Below are positions 53,476-61,237 of a DNA stretch of 64,000 bases, piece by piece. Origin of the DNA: an uncultured Acidobacteriia bacterium. Lineage in GTDB: Bacteria > Acidobacteriota > Terriglobia > Bryobacterales > Bryobacteraceae. The translations under genes and the position numbers were made by a program. Below the pieces are notes generated by a model. It was not told where the DNA came from. It made no database searches and worked only from the letters and a program-made list of their open reading frames with translations. Positions within the stretch are counted from its first letter, which is position 1. Each line of letters begins with the position of its first letter. The stretch lies in NCBI GenBank assembly GCA_903851195.1, contig CAINNJ010000004.1, forward strand, positions 248,001 to 312,000. Direction: 5' to 3'.

Positions 53476-54801
53476 ATGAGTGCTACAGCCCCGGTCCAGG
53501 TTGATCGTCACGCCGCGTACAACAAAAGCCGTCTTTTTCTCGCCAGCGTGCTGGCTCTTTTCACGGCGGGGGTGGCGGCATCCCTGCGCGCCGACGTCGC
53601 GAGCGATCTGCAGAAGATCTTCTTCGATCCCATCGATAAAGCGCATTCCGCCGAGATGATCGGCAACGTTCTGGGGGTCCCGTTTCTGGGCTTTGCCTTC
53701 ACGATTGCCATCGGGAGCCCGCTGCTGGATTTCATCGGCATGGGTCTGCTGCTGCCGCTTTCCGGCATCTGCTTCATTCTGGGCACGCTGACGATTCTGT
53801 TTGCTTCGAGCCTCGCATCGGGGGCGGGTGTCTACAACGTGATCTGGGCGGGTGCGGTAATCACCGGTATCGGTTGGGGGCTGGTGGAAACGGTGGTGAA
53901 TCCGCTGACCGCGACGGTCTATACGGATGACAAGACCGGGAAACTGAACGCGCTGCATGCGTGGTGGCCGGGCGGACTGATTGCGGGTGGCCTGTTGGGC
54001 TATGGTCTGGGACAGGCGGGCGTGGGATGGCAGATGAAGCTCGCGATCATTCTGTTGCCCGCCGTGGTGGTGGTGATCCTTTGTCTTGGCCTGAAGTTCC
54101 CGCCCACCGAACGCGCCGCATCGGGCGTGTCCATGGGCGAGATGTTCAAAGAACTGCTGAAGCCGATGTTCCTGGTGCTCTTCTGCTCCATGTTCCTGAC
54201 GGCCGCTTCGGAACTGGCGCCCGGGCAGTGGGTGGATCTGGCGCTCACGCGGACAGTGCACATGCAGGGCATCCTGCTGCTGGTTTATGTGAGCGGCATC
54301 ATGTTCGTGGCGCGGCATTTCGCGGGACCGATTGCGCACAAACTGTCGCCGATCGGCCTGCTCTGGATTTCCTGTCTGCTGGCGTCTTTGGGACTGCTGG
54401 CTCTCAGCGTGGCGAACTCGCCGGTCACCGGCATCCTGGCTGCCACTTTGTGGGGCTGTGGCGTTTGCTTCATGTGGCCCACCATGCTGGCCACCGCGTC
54501 GGAGCGGTTCCCGCGCGGCGGCGCCCTGCTGATGGGCCTGATGGGCACTGCCGGCACACTTTCCATCACGTTCGTGCTGCCCAAGATGGGGCAGATCTTC
54601 GACACGAAAAAAGTGGAACTGGCCGGTAGCGACGCCGCGTTTCAGGCGCTGACAGGCGACCGGCTCAACGAAGTGCTGGGCAAGGCATCGCAGGCGTCCT
54701 TCCAGGCCGTGGCGATCCTGCCGGCGATTCTGCTGGTGGTGTTCGGCGCGATCTGGTTCTACGACCGTTCGAAGGGCGGCTTCAAAGCCACGAAGCTGTA
54801 G
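53476..54801 (+). CDS. MFS transporter, sugar-type
   Basis: This 441-residue protein has 12 predicted helices. WAGAVITGIGWGLVETVVNP and LNALHAWWPGGLIAGGLLGYG resemble the FucP/GlcP-like sugar:proton MFS branch. It is convergent with an exported sugar isomerase-like gene, which supports a carbohydrate substrate. ATG 53476 has TATCCT eight bases upstream and no ribosome binding site. The coding end runs close to the tandem repeat at 54802. Confidence 0.85.
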   Translation: MSATAPVQVDRHAAYNKSRLFLASVLALFTAGVAASLRADVASDLQKIFFDPIDKAHSAEMIGNVLGVPFLGFAFTIAIGSPLLDFIGMGLLLPLSGICFILGTLTILFASSLASGAGVYNVIWAGAVITGIGWGLVETVVNPLTATVYTDDKTGKLNALHAWWPGGLIAGGLLGYGLGQAGVGWQMKLAIILLPAVVVVILCLGLKFPPTERAASGVSMGEMFKELLKPMFLVLFCSMFLTAASELAPGQWVDLALTRTVHMQGILLLVYVSGIMFVARHFAGPIAHKLSPIGLLWISCLLASLGLLALSVANSPVTGILAATLWGCGVCFMWPTMLATASERFPRGGALLMGLMGTAGTLSITFVLPKMGQIFDTKKVELAGSDAAFQALTGDRLNEVLGKASQASFQAVAILPAILLVVFGAIWFYDRSKGGFKATKL

Positions 54802-54846
54802 TGGCCCGGTTCAGACTGGCCCGGTTCAGACTGGTTCGGTTCAGAC
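54802..54846. repeat. Three 15-bp tandem repeats copying a stop codon
   Basis: Units 54802-54816, 54817-54831 and 54832-54846 repeat. On the minus strand each reads GTC TGA ACC plus six more bases, so the isomerase stop codon is followed in frame by two further copies of itself. The first unit begins directly after the stop of the convergent MFS gene. Confidence 0.9.
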
Positions 54847-55704
54847 CGCGTACTTGCGCGCGGCTCTGATAATCTGCGGCGCCAGCAGCGGGATGGCGGT
54901 TTCCGGGTCTTTGTCTTCGTATTCCAGAGAGACGAAGCCCCGGTAGCCGCCTTTGGCGAAAAGGCCGAAGAGACGCTCGAAATCCGCCTTTTCCTTCTTA
55001 CCGTCCGGCGTGGAAATCTGCGCTTTGATGTGCGTGCTGACGGCGTAGGGGACGCACATTTCCACCTGCGCGTAACCGTCTTTGGGGAAGTTGCCCGCGT
55101 CGAGATTCATCCCGGCCCACGGCGAGTCGGTCTTCTTCACGATTTCCAGAGTGGGCTCGGCGGTGGTAGTGAGCCCGCCGTCGTCTTCCACGCCGAGGAT
55201 GATGCCCTTCGAGCCGGCATATTCCGCGGCGCGCTTGAAGACTTCCACGGCCCAGTCGATGGCCTTTGCTTCCGAGGCGCCCTTGGGGATGGCGCCGCCG
55301 AAGACCCGGACGTGTGTGGCGCCGAGTTTTTCCGCAACGTCCACCCACTTCTTCGCGGCGTCCACTTCGGCCGTCTGGAGCTCGGGGGTGGGCTGGGAGA
55401 GACGGACGCGGGTGGCGATGCTGTAGAGCGAGATGCCGTTCTTATAGGCCGTGCGGCGCAGCGTGGCGAGGTAAGTGTTCGAGGTGTCGGGGAACCAGTA
55501 GACGGTGGTGTCGAGCCCTTCGAAGCCCAGATCCGCGGCCGTGCGGATGACGTCTTCGTAGGTCATCTTCTTCGCGGCGAGCAGGTCGCGGTAGGTGTAA
55601 GCAACCAGGCCCGGGCGGAGGCGGCCCTTGTAGGCGGACTGCGCCGGGAGTTGCGAGGCCACCGCGAGGGTGGGGAGGGTTTTCAGGAGATCTCGTCTGT
55701 TCAT
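54841..55704 (-). CDS. Exported sugar phosphate isomerase/epimerase-like TIM barrel
   Basis: This 287-residue protein has a TAT-type signal (MNRRDLLKTLPTLAVASQLP) and a xylose-isomerase-like barrel: DLGFEGLDTTVYW, GATHVRVFGGAIP, ILGVEDDGGLTTT, MNLDAGNFPKDG and FVSLEYEDKDPE, with acidic metal ligands at strand ends. Export makes a free sugar rather than a sugar phosphate the likelier substrate. ATG 55704 is chosen for the signal peptide. The 3' end is in the 15-bp tandem repeat. Confidence 0.82.
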   Translation of the reverse strand: MNRRDLLKTLPTLAVASQLPAQSAYKGRLRPGLVAYTYRDLLAAKKMTYEDVIRTAADLGFEGLDTTVYWFPDTSNTYLATLRRTAYKNGISLYSIATRVRLSQPTPELQTAEVDAAKKWVDVAEKLGATHVRVFGGAIPKGASEAKAIDWAVEVFKRAAEYAGSKGIILGVEDDGGLTTTAEPTLEIVKKTDSPWAGMNLDAGNFPKDGYAQVEMCVPYAVSTHIKAQISTPDGKKEKADFERLFGLFAKGGYRGFVSLEYEDKDPETAIPLLAPQIIRAARKYAV

Positions 55705-55753
55705 GGCTGCACCGTTGCCCGGAATGCGGGCGATCAACCTGAATATACAGGAT

Positions 55754-57064
55754 CTATTTCAGAGCCGGGCGATCCTTCTTCCGAACGCGGCCGCGAATCT
55801 TCAGTTCAATCGGCGTTCCGGTGAAACCAAAACGCTTTCTCAGCTGATTGATCAGAAATCGTTCATTCGAAAAATGCAGGTCGCCGGCTTTATCGGTAAA
55901 GAGAATAAACGAGGGCGGCCGCACGCCGGTCTGCGTGATGTAGAGGATTTTGCGCTCTTCGAAATGCAGCGCTTCCACGAAGCGGTTGAGTTCGCCGGTG
56001 GTGACCCGCTTGGTCGCGGATTCGTAGCATTCCTTGATCAGCGGATAGAGCTTATTCACCCCGGAGCCCATCTTGGCCGAGAGAAAAACCACCGGCGCAT
56101 ATTCAAGGAATTTCAGGTGGTAGCGGACGTTCTCTTCGAATTCCTTCTTTTTACCAGTGGTAATGAGATCCCACTTGTTGACGCAAAGAATAACGGAGCG
56201 CCCGCCCTCGTGAGCGTAGCCGGCGATGGTGGCGTCGAGACCGAGCACGCCTTCGCTGGCATCCATCACGACGATCACGACATCGGCCATGCGGATGTTG
56301 CGGCGCGCCATCACCACGCTCAGTTTTTCCGCCATCAGATTGGTCTTGCCCTTGCGGCGAATACCGGCCGTGTCGATGAAACGGTACACGGTGCCGTCGC
56401 GCTCGATCTCCTCATCGATGGAGTCGCGCGTGGTGCCGGCGATGGGCGAGACGATGGCGCGCTCCTGGCCGAGCAGGGCGTTCAGCAGCGTGGATTTTCC
56501 CGCGTTGGGGCGGCCGATGATGGCCACGCGAACGCGCTTGTCTTCCGGTTCCGCGATCTTCTCTTCGATGCCGAGGGTGATGTGATCGAGAAACTCCTCC
56601 ATGCCGAGACCGTGCTCGGCGGAGACCGGAAAGATATCTTTGATTCCCAGCGAGTAGAAATCATGCGCCAGGCTTTCTTTCTTGCCGGTGTCGGCTTTGT
56701 TCACCGCCAGGGTGACGGGCTTGCCGAGTTTGCGCAGCATGGCGGCGAGTTCCAGATCGGCGGAACTGATCTCGCTGCGGCCATCCACCACGAAGACGAC
56801 GTGGAAAGCGTTCTCCAGGGCAACTCGCGCCTGTTTCAGAATCTGACTCGGGATGTATTCGGCGTCGCTGACGACAATTCCACCCGTATCAATCAGTTCG
56901 AAGCGGCGGCCATCGTGGTTTCCGGTGCCGGAGAGGCGATCGCGCGTGATCCCCGGTTCGTCGCCTACAATTGCCCGGCGCTGCCCGGTGATCCGATTGA
57001 AGAGGGTAGATTTGCCGACGTTCGGCCTACCGACGATGACAATCGCCGGCAGTTCGTTGGGCAT
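55754..57064 (-). CDS. der: Ribosome-assembly GTPase Der (EngA)
   Basis: This 436-residue protein has two tandem GTPase domains, each with P-loop (GRPNVGKST; GRPNAGKST), DTGG/DTAG G3 and NKAD/NKWD G4 motifs. A KH-like C-terminal domain ends it (GTPIELKIRGRVRKK). Der helps 50S subunit maturation and is normally essential. Start ATG 57064 lies eight bases after TATCAT on the minus strand, and only 8 bp from the divergent helicase gene start. Confidence 0.97.
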   Translation of the reverse strand: MPNELPAIVIVGRPNVGKSTLFNRITGQRRAIVGDEPGITRDRLSGTGNHDGRRFELIDTGGIVVSDAEYIPSQILKQARVALENAFHVVFVVDGRSEISSADLELAAMLRKLGKPVTLAVNKADTGKKESLAHDFYSLGIKDIFPVSAEHGLGMEEFLDHITLGIEEKIAEPEDKRVRVAIIGRPNAGKSTLLNALLGQERAIVSPIAGTTRDSIDEEIERDGTVYRFIDTAGIRRKGKTNLMAEKLSVVMARRNIRMADVVIVVMDASEGVLGLDATIAGYAHEGGRSVILCVNKWDLITTGKKKEFEENVRYHLKFLEYAPVVFLSAKMGSGVNKLYPLIKECYESATKRVTTGELNRFVEALHFEERKILYITQTGVRPPSFILFTDKAGDLHFSNERFLINQLRKRFGFTGTPIELKIRGRVRKKDRPALK

Positions 57065-57072
57065 TAACTGTC

Positions 57073-57078
57073 ATGATA
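57073..57078 (-). promoter_or_regulatory. -10-like box of der inside the divergent start region
   Basis: TATCAT on the minus strand stands eight bases before ATG 57064 and overlaps the first ATG of the divergent helicase gene. The same hexamer precedes the larA-like gene (8784-8779). The spacing is one or two bases longer than at the other leaderless candidates. Confidence 0.3.
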
Positions 57079-59049
57079 GCAATGATGAGGGCGGGGTCGA
57101 CTATATCGCCGGGCAAGGGGCCGGTCGCGGACTCGGTGCGGCAGATCAAACGCTTCTTCCTGCCGGGCGGCGCGCTGGCTGCGGCGCACCCTTCGTTCGA
57201 GTCCCGGCCGGGACAGGTGGAGATGGCGCTGGCCGTCGAAAACGCTTTGGCGGAAGGCCGGAAGCTGATCGTGGAGGCCGGGACCGGCACGGGGAAAACG
57301 CTTGCCTATCTGGTGCCGGCGCTGCTTTCCGAACGTCGCGTGGTGGTTTCGACAGGCACCAAAGCGCTGCAGGAGCAGCTGTTTTTTCGCGATATTCCTT
57401 TTTTAGAGAAAGTGCTGGGCAGGCCGCTGCGCGTCTGCTACATGAAAGGCCGCGGCAACTACGCCTGCCGGCAGAAGATTTACGACGCCGAGAACACGCC
57501 CGTGCTTTCCGGCATGGAAGAAGTGGCGGATTTTACCGTGATCCGCGACTGGGAGAAAGAGACGGAATTCGGTGACCGCGCGGAAATCCGCACGCTGCCG
57601 GAAGAGAGCACCGCGTGGGCAAAAATCGACGCCCGCAGCGAACTTTGCGCCGGGTCGAAGTGCAAGCAGTTCGAACGCTGCTTCATCACGCTGATGCACC
57701 AGCGGGCGGCGGAAGCCGACATTATCATCGTGAATCACCATCTGTTTTTCGCGGATCTGGCCGTGCGCCGCGACGACATGGCGGCGATTCTGCCCGATTA
57801 CAACGCCGTTATTTTCGATGAAGCCCACGACATCGAAGACATCGCGGGGCAGTATTTCGGCTTTCAGGTGAGCACATACCGGATTCAGGAACTGCGGCGC
57901 GATATCGCGGTGCTGTCGCGGGCCCGGAAGTTCGGGAGCGAGGAACTCGACCGGATCCTGATCCGTCTGGACGAGATCGCACTGCAGTTCTTCGGCGCGC
58001 TGCCCGGCGGAGACGGACGAGCGAGTTTCCCGGGGCGTGAGGCGTTCGTCGATCAGCATCAGGAGACGTACGCGGATCTGATGGCGGCGTTCGATCTTCT
58101 GATGAGCCATCTGAAGGTGATTCAGGATGCCCCGCAGGAGGTGATTCCGCTCTTCCGGCGGGCGCAGGAGTTGCGGCACGCCCTGGAGTTCCTGATCGAG
58201 GGCGCGGACCCCACCTACGTGCACTGGATCGACCGGCGCGGGCGGAACGGCGTTTTCCTGCAGGCCACGCCGATCGATGTGGCCGGGCTGCTGCAGTTGA
58301 ATCTGTGGGACAAGATCGACGCCGCGATTCTCACCTCGGCCACTTTGGCGGTGGCGGGAGGCTTCGATTATGTGCAGGCGCGGCTGGGGCTGGAGGGCGC
58401 GCGCACGCTGGTGGTGCCCAGCCATTTCGATTACCAGACACAGGCGCTGCTGTATGTGCCGACCCACCTGCCGAATCCCTCGAGCCCGCTCTACCTGCGC
58501 GCCGCCAGCGAAGAGATCGTGCGGATCCTGAACGCGAGCCGCGGGCGCGCGTTCGTCCTGTTTACCAGTTACCAGCAGATGCGGCAGGTCTACGACCGCG
58601 TTTCGCTCGCGATTGAGTATCCGGTGCTGCTGCAGGGAACGGCGCCCAGGATGGCGATTCTGGAGGAGTTCCGCGAGACGCCGAACTGTATCTTATTCGC
58701 GACTTCCTCGTTCTGGCAGGGGGTTGACGTGCCAGGGGACCAGCTCAGCTGCGTTATCATTGATAAGTTGCCGTTCGCGGTTCCGAACGATCCGGTGGTG
58801 GAGGCTCGCATCCGGAACGTGCGCGAGGCGGGGGGAAATCCTTTCTACGAGTACCAGATTCCGCAGGCCGCGATCGCTCTGAAACAGGGGTTCGGAAGGC
58901 TGATCCGGACGGGTTCGGACCGGGGAGTGCTGGTTCTGCTCGATAACCGCATTACACAACAACGCTACGGGCAGGTGTTTTTCGACAGCCTGCCGGATTA
59001 CTCGTTCAGCATGGAGTTTGAGGACGTGGAGAAGTTTTTCGATGTTTGA
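57073..59049 (+). CDS. DinG/YoaA-type Fe-S DNA helicase
   Basis: This 658-residue XPD-like superfamily-2 helicase has Walker A AGTGTGKT (69-76), four cysteines that can hold a [4Fe-4S] cluster (132, 192, 197, 203), the DEAH box in VIFDEAHDIED, and the late motif QGFGRLIRTGSDRG. It would unwind 5'-3', resolving R-loops, D-loops or G-quadruplexes. The start may be ATG 57073, 57082 or 57085. The stop lies inside queD (8-bp overlap). Confidence 0.93.
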   Translation: MIAMMRAGSTISPGKGPVADSVRQIKRFFLPGGALAAAHPSFESRPGQVEMALAVENALAEGRKLIVEAGTGTGKTLAYLVPALLSERRVVVSTGTKALQEQLFFRDIPFLEKVLGRPLRVCYMKGRGNYACRQKIYDAENTPVLSGMEEVADFTVIRDWEKETEFGDRAEIRTLPEESTAWAKIDARSELCAGSKCKQFERCFITLMHQRAAEADIIIVNHHLFFADLAVRRDDMAAILPDYNAVIFDEAHDIEDIAGQYFGFQVSTYRIQELRRDIAVLSRARKFGSEELDRILIRLDEIALQFFGALPGGDGRASFPGREAFVDQHQETYADLMAAFDLLMSHLKVIQDAPQEVIPLFRRAQELRHALEFLIEGADPTYVHWIDRRGRNGVFLQATPIDVAGLLQLNLWDKIDAAILTSATLAVAGGFDYVQARLGLEGARTLVVPSHFDYQTQALLYVPTHLPNPSSPLYLRAASEEIVRILNASRGRAFVLFTSYQQMRQVYDRVSLAIEYPVLLQGTAPRMAILEEFRETPNCILFATSSFWQGVDVPGDQLSCVIIDKLPFAVPNDPVVEARIRNVREAGGNPFYEYQIPQAAIALKQGFGRLIRTGSDRGVLVLLDNRITQQRYGQVFFDSLPDYSFSMEFEDVEKFFDV

Positions 59050-59422
59050 AGTTTCCGTGGAACATACCTTCGCGGCGGGTCATGCGCTGCGCAATTACCG
59101 GGGCAAGTGTGAAAACGTGCACGGGCACAATTACCGCGTGCGGATCACGCTGCGCGGCGAGCAGCTGGATGCCACCGGGATGCTGGCGGATTTCACCGAA
59201 CTGAAGCGCATTCTGCGGGGAATTTCCGAGCCGCTGGATCATGTCTTCATGAATGAAATCGAGCCGTTTATTACGCTGAATCCGACGGCGGAAAATATGG
59301 CCTGGTATTTCTGCACGCAGTTGCAGGAGCAACTGAAGCTGGACGTTCCGGTGGAAGTGGCGGAAGTGAGCGTCTGGGAGACGGATATTCAGTCGGCGAC
59401 GTATAAGCCTTCGGGTAAATAA
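59042..59422 (+). CDS. queD: 6-carboxytetrahydropterin synthase QueD
   Basis: This 126-residue protein has zinc histidines in HTFAAGH and VHGHNYRV, the catalytic Cys in GKCENVHGHNY, and LDHVFMNEI and PTAENMAWYF. QueD makes the 7-deazaguanine precursor for queuosine. It overlaps the helicase gene by 8 bp, so translation is coupled. Other queuosine genes are not in the window. Confidence 0.92.
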   Translation: MFEVSVEHTFAAGHALRNYRGKCENVHGHNYRVRITLRGEQLDATGMLADFTELKRILRGISEPLDHVFMNEIEPFITLNPTAENMAWYFCTQLQEQLKLDVPVEVAEVSVWETDIQSATYKPSGK

Positions 59423-59435
59423 ACGCCCGGGGAAA

Positions 59436-59461
59436 GTGGCGGACGGCTGCCCGTCCGCCAC
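59436..59461. terminator. GC-rich hairpin between convergent genes
   Basis: A perfect 11-bp stem (59436-59446 with 59451-59461) with a CTGC loop lies between the ends of queD and the convergent hypothetical gene. There is no T-run on either side, so it may be a bidirectional pause or mRNA-end stabiliser rather than a classical intrinsic terminator. Confidence 0.55.
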
Positions 59462-59467
59462 CCGCTT

Positions 59468-59794
59468 CTACTCCTGCCAGTAGGTGACGAGCAGACCTTC
59501 GCCCGCCACATCGGCATCGATCGCGTAGTCCTTCAGACGGATGGAATCGCATCCATCCTGCGCTTCGATACAGAACGTCTCGGAAAAGCCGCCCGACTGG
59601 TTTGGCCACAGAATGCGCGCCACGCCGGTGAGCGTCCCTTTTGCCATGCCCGGAATGCCCACGTAGGTCTTGCCCGTGAGTCCGGGGATCACCTGAAAGA
59701 ACAGCTTCGAAGCTGTAACCGAAGGGTCGGTGGTGAGCGGAACGGGTGTGCCTGGCGTGGTGATATTCACGCGGCCTTTGCAATTGATCGTCAT
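59468..59794 (-). CDS. Hypothetical 108-aa beta-rich protein
   Basis: This 108-residue protein (start MTINCKGRVNITTPGTPVPL) is rich in Thr, Gly and Val, with alternating strand patterns (ASKLFFQVIPGLTGKTYVG; GFSETFCIEAQDGCDSIRLK). It has no signal peptide. ATG 59794 has a good ribosome binding site (AGGAGA). I do not recognise the family; short phage tail or Ig-like domains can look like this, but no phage genes are nearby. Confidence 0.65.
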   Translation of the reverse strand: MTINCKGRVNITTPGTPVPLTTDPSVTASKLFFQVIPGLTGKTYVGIPGMAKGTLTGVARILWPNQSGGFSETFCIEAQDGCDSIRLKDYAIDADVAGEGLLVTYWQE

Positions 59795-59970
59795 AGAGTC
59801 TCCTGGCTGCAGGATAGGCGCGGAAAGATTGCGCGCTCCTCGAGCTGGAGGCCCAAGTGACTCAAAACAATCGCAATTTGGATGGAAGATTTCGGATACC
59901 GCTTCGGAGGGGATGAGGGAAGACGGCCGGACCCGTGCAGGTCCGGCCTGAATTCCGGTGTTTCGGCGAA

Positions 59971-60240
59971 CTATTTCTTCGGGCGGTCGAAGTAGGCCGC
60001 GTTCTTCGCGGTGAATTCGGACCACTTCTCCGGAAGGTCGTCCAAAGCGAAGATGGCCGAGACCGGGCAAACCGGCACACAGGCGCCACAGTCGATGCAC
60101 TCAACGGGGTCGATGTACAACATCTCCGCGTCGGCGAAACGGCTGTCGTCTTTCTTCGGGTGGATACAATCTACCGGACATGCGTCGACGCACGCCGAGT
60201 CTTTTGTGCCTATGCAGGGTTCCGCAATTACGTATGCCAT
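59971..60240 (-). CDS. 7Fe-type ferredoxin
   Basis: The first cluster motif of this 89-residue ferredoxin is C-x7-C-x3-CP (CIGTKDSACVDACPVDCIHP), typical of [3Fe-4S] sites in Thermus-like ferredoxins. The second is CIDCGACVPVCP for [4Fe-4S]. A ~25-residue acidic C-terminal extension follows. It carries electrons to unknown partners. ATG 60240 is the start; galU is divergent with 69 bp between. Confidence 0.92.
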   Translation of the reverse strand: MAYVIAEPCIGTKDSACVDACPVDCIHPKKDDSRFADAEMLYIDPVECIDCGACVPVCPVSAIFALDDLPEKWSEFTAKNAAYFDRPKK

Positions 60241-60309
60241 ATATTCAGGAAACTTCCAACGTACCATATGCCCCGCGGTCGCCGAAGGGGGCGTGTAAAG
60301 ATAGAAGCG

Positions 60310-61197
60310 ATGTCAGCTGCTAAGGTTCGAAAGGCTGTTTTTCCCGCCGCGGGTCTGGGTACACGCTTCCTCCCGGCCACGAAGGCGCAACCCAAAGAAA
60401 TGCTGCCGCTTGTCGACAAGCCGATTATTCAATACGGCGTCGAAGAGGCCCTGCATTCGGGGATTCAGAACATCATTATCGTCACGGGCCGGGGCAAATC
60501 GGCGATCGAAGACCACTTCGACGTCAGCTTCGAACTCGAACAATTGCTGGAATCGCGAAACAAAAAAGACCTGCTGGCCATCGTGCGCCAGGTCTCCGAC
60601 ATGATCGATGTTTCGTATATCCGGCAGAAAGAGGCTCTGGGTCTGGGGCACGCGGTGCTGCGCGCGCAGGAACTGGTGGGCCCGGAACCGTTCGCCGTGG
60701 TGCTGGCGGACGACGTGATCGAATCCGAGACGCCCTGTATCCGGCAGTTGCTGGATATTTACGAGTTTTTCGGCGCGCCCGTGCTGGCGGTGATGGAAGT
60801 GCCGAACGAATCGATTTCGTCCTATGGCTGCATCGATGCCGAGCCGGTTTCGCACAACGGCAGCAGGGACCGGGTGTTCCGCATCCGCGACCTGGTCGAG
60901 AAGCCGAAGGCGAGCGAAGCGCCGTCGAATCTGGCGATCATCGGGCGGTATATTCTGACGCCGGATATTTTCACCTCGATCGGCAAAGTGGAGCCGGGCG
61001 CGGGCGGGGAAATTCAGTTGACGGACGCGCTGCGGCATCTGCTGCGCAGCCGCCCGATTTATGCGTATAAATTCGACGGCAAGCGGTACGATGCCGGCGA
61101 TAAGCTCGGATTCCTGAAAGCTACGGTGGAATTCGCGCTGCAGCGGCACGATCTGGGCGGACCGTTTCGCGAATATCTGAAAACTCTCGTACTATAA
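60310..61197 (+). CDS. galU: UTP-glucose-1-phosphate uridylyltransferase
   Basis: This 295-residue nucleotidyltransferase starts KAVFPAAGLGTRFLPATKAQ, with PKEMLPLVDKPIIQY, VLADDVI and the lysine loop VEKPKASEAPSNLAI. It makes UDP-glucose for envelope polysaccharides. ATG 60310 gives the family length; upstream in-frame codons run antisense through the ferredoxin gene and are not used. A hairpin terminator follows the stop. Confidence 0.94.
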   Translation: MSAAKVRKAVFPAAGLGTRFLPATKAQPKEMLPLVDKPIIQYGVEEALHSGIQNIIIVTGRGKSAIEDHFDVSFELEQLLESRNKKDLLAIVRQVSDMIDVSYIRQKEALGLGHAVLRAQELVGPEPFAVVLADDVIESETPCIRQLLDIYEFFGAPVLAVMEVPNESISSYGCIDAEPVSHNGSRDRVFRIRDLVEKPKASEAPSNLAIIGRYILTPDIFTSIGKVEPGAGGEIQLTDALRHLLRSRPIYAYKFDGKRYDAGDKLGFLKATVEFALQRHDLGGPFREYLKTLVL

Positions 61198-61203
61198 GAG
61201 TCC

Positions 61204-61230
61204 GGGGAGAGCGCGCCGCGCTCTCCCCTT
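61204..61230. terminator. Hairpin terminator between galU and the S9 peptidase gene
   Basis: A 10-bp perfect stem (61204-61213 with 61219-61228) and a short loop, followed by TT and a C/T tract, lie seven bases after the galU stop and nine before the convergent peptidase stop. Confidence 0.65.
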
Positions 61231-61237
61231 CCCTCCG

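Noticed and set aside
59468-59794. Hypothetical gene as prophage remnant
   Set aside because: Beta-rich composition alone suggested a tail protein, but no other phage gene, integrase or attachment repeat is nearby.
59935-60309. N-terminal extension of galU through the ferredoxin gene
   Set aside because: The ferredoxin on the other strand has both cluster motifs, and GalU family length starts at ATG 60310.
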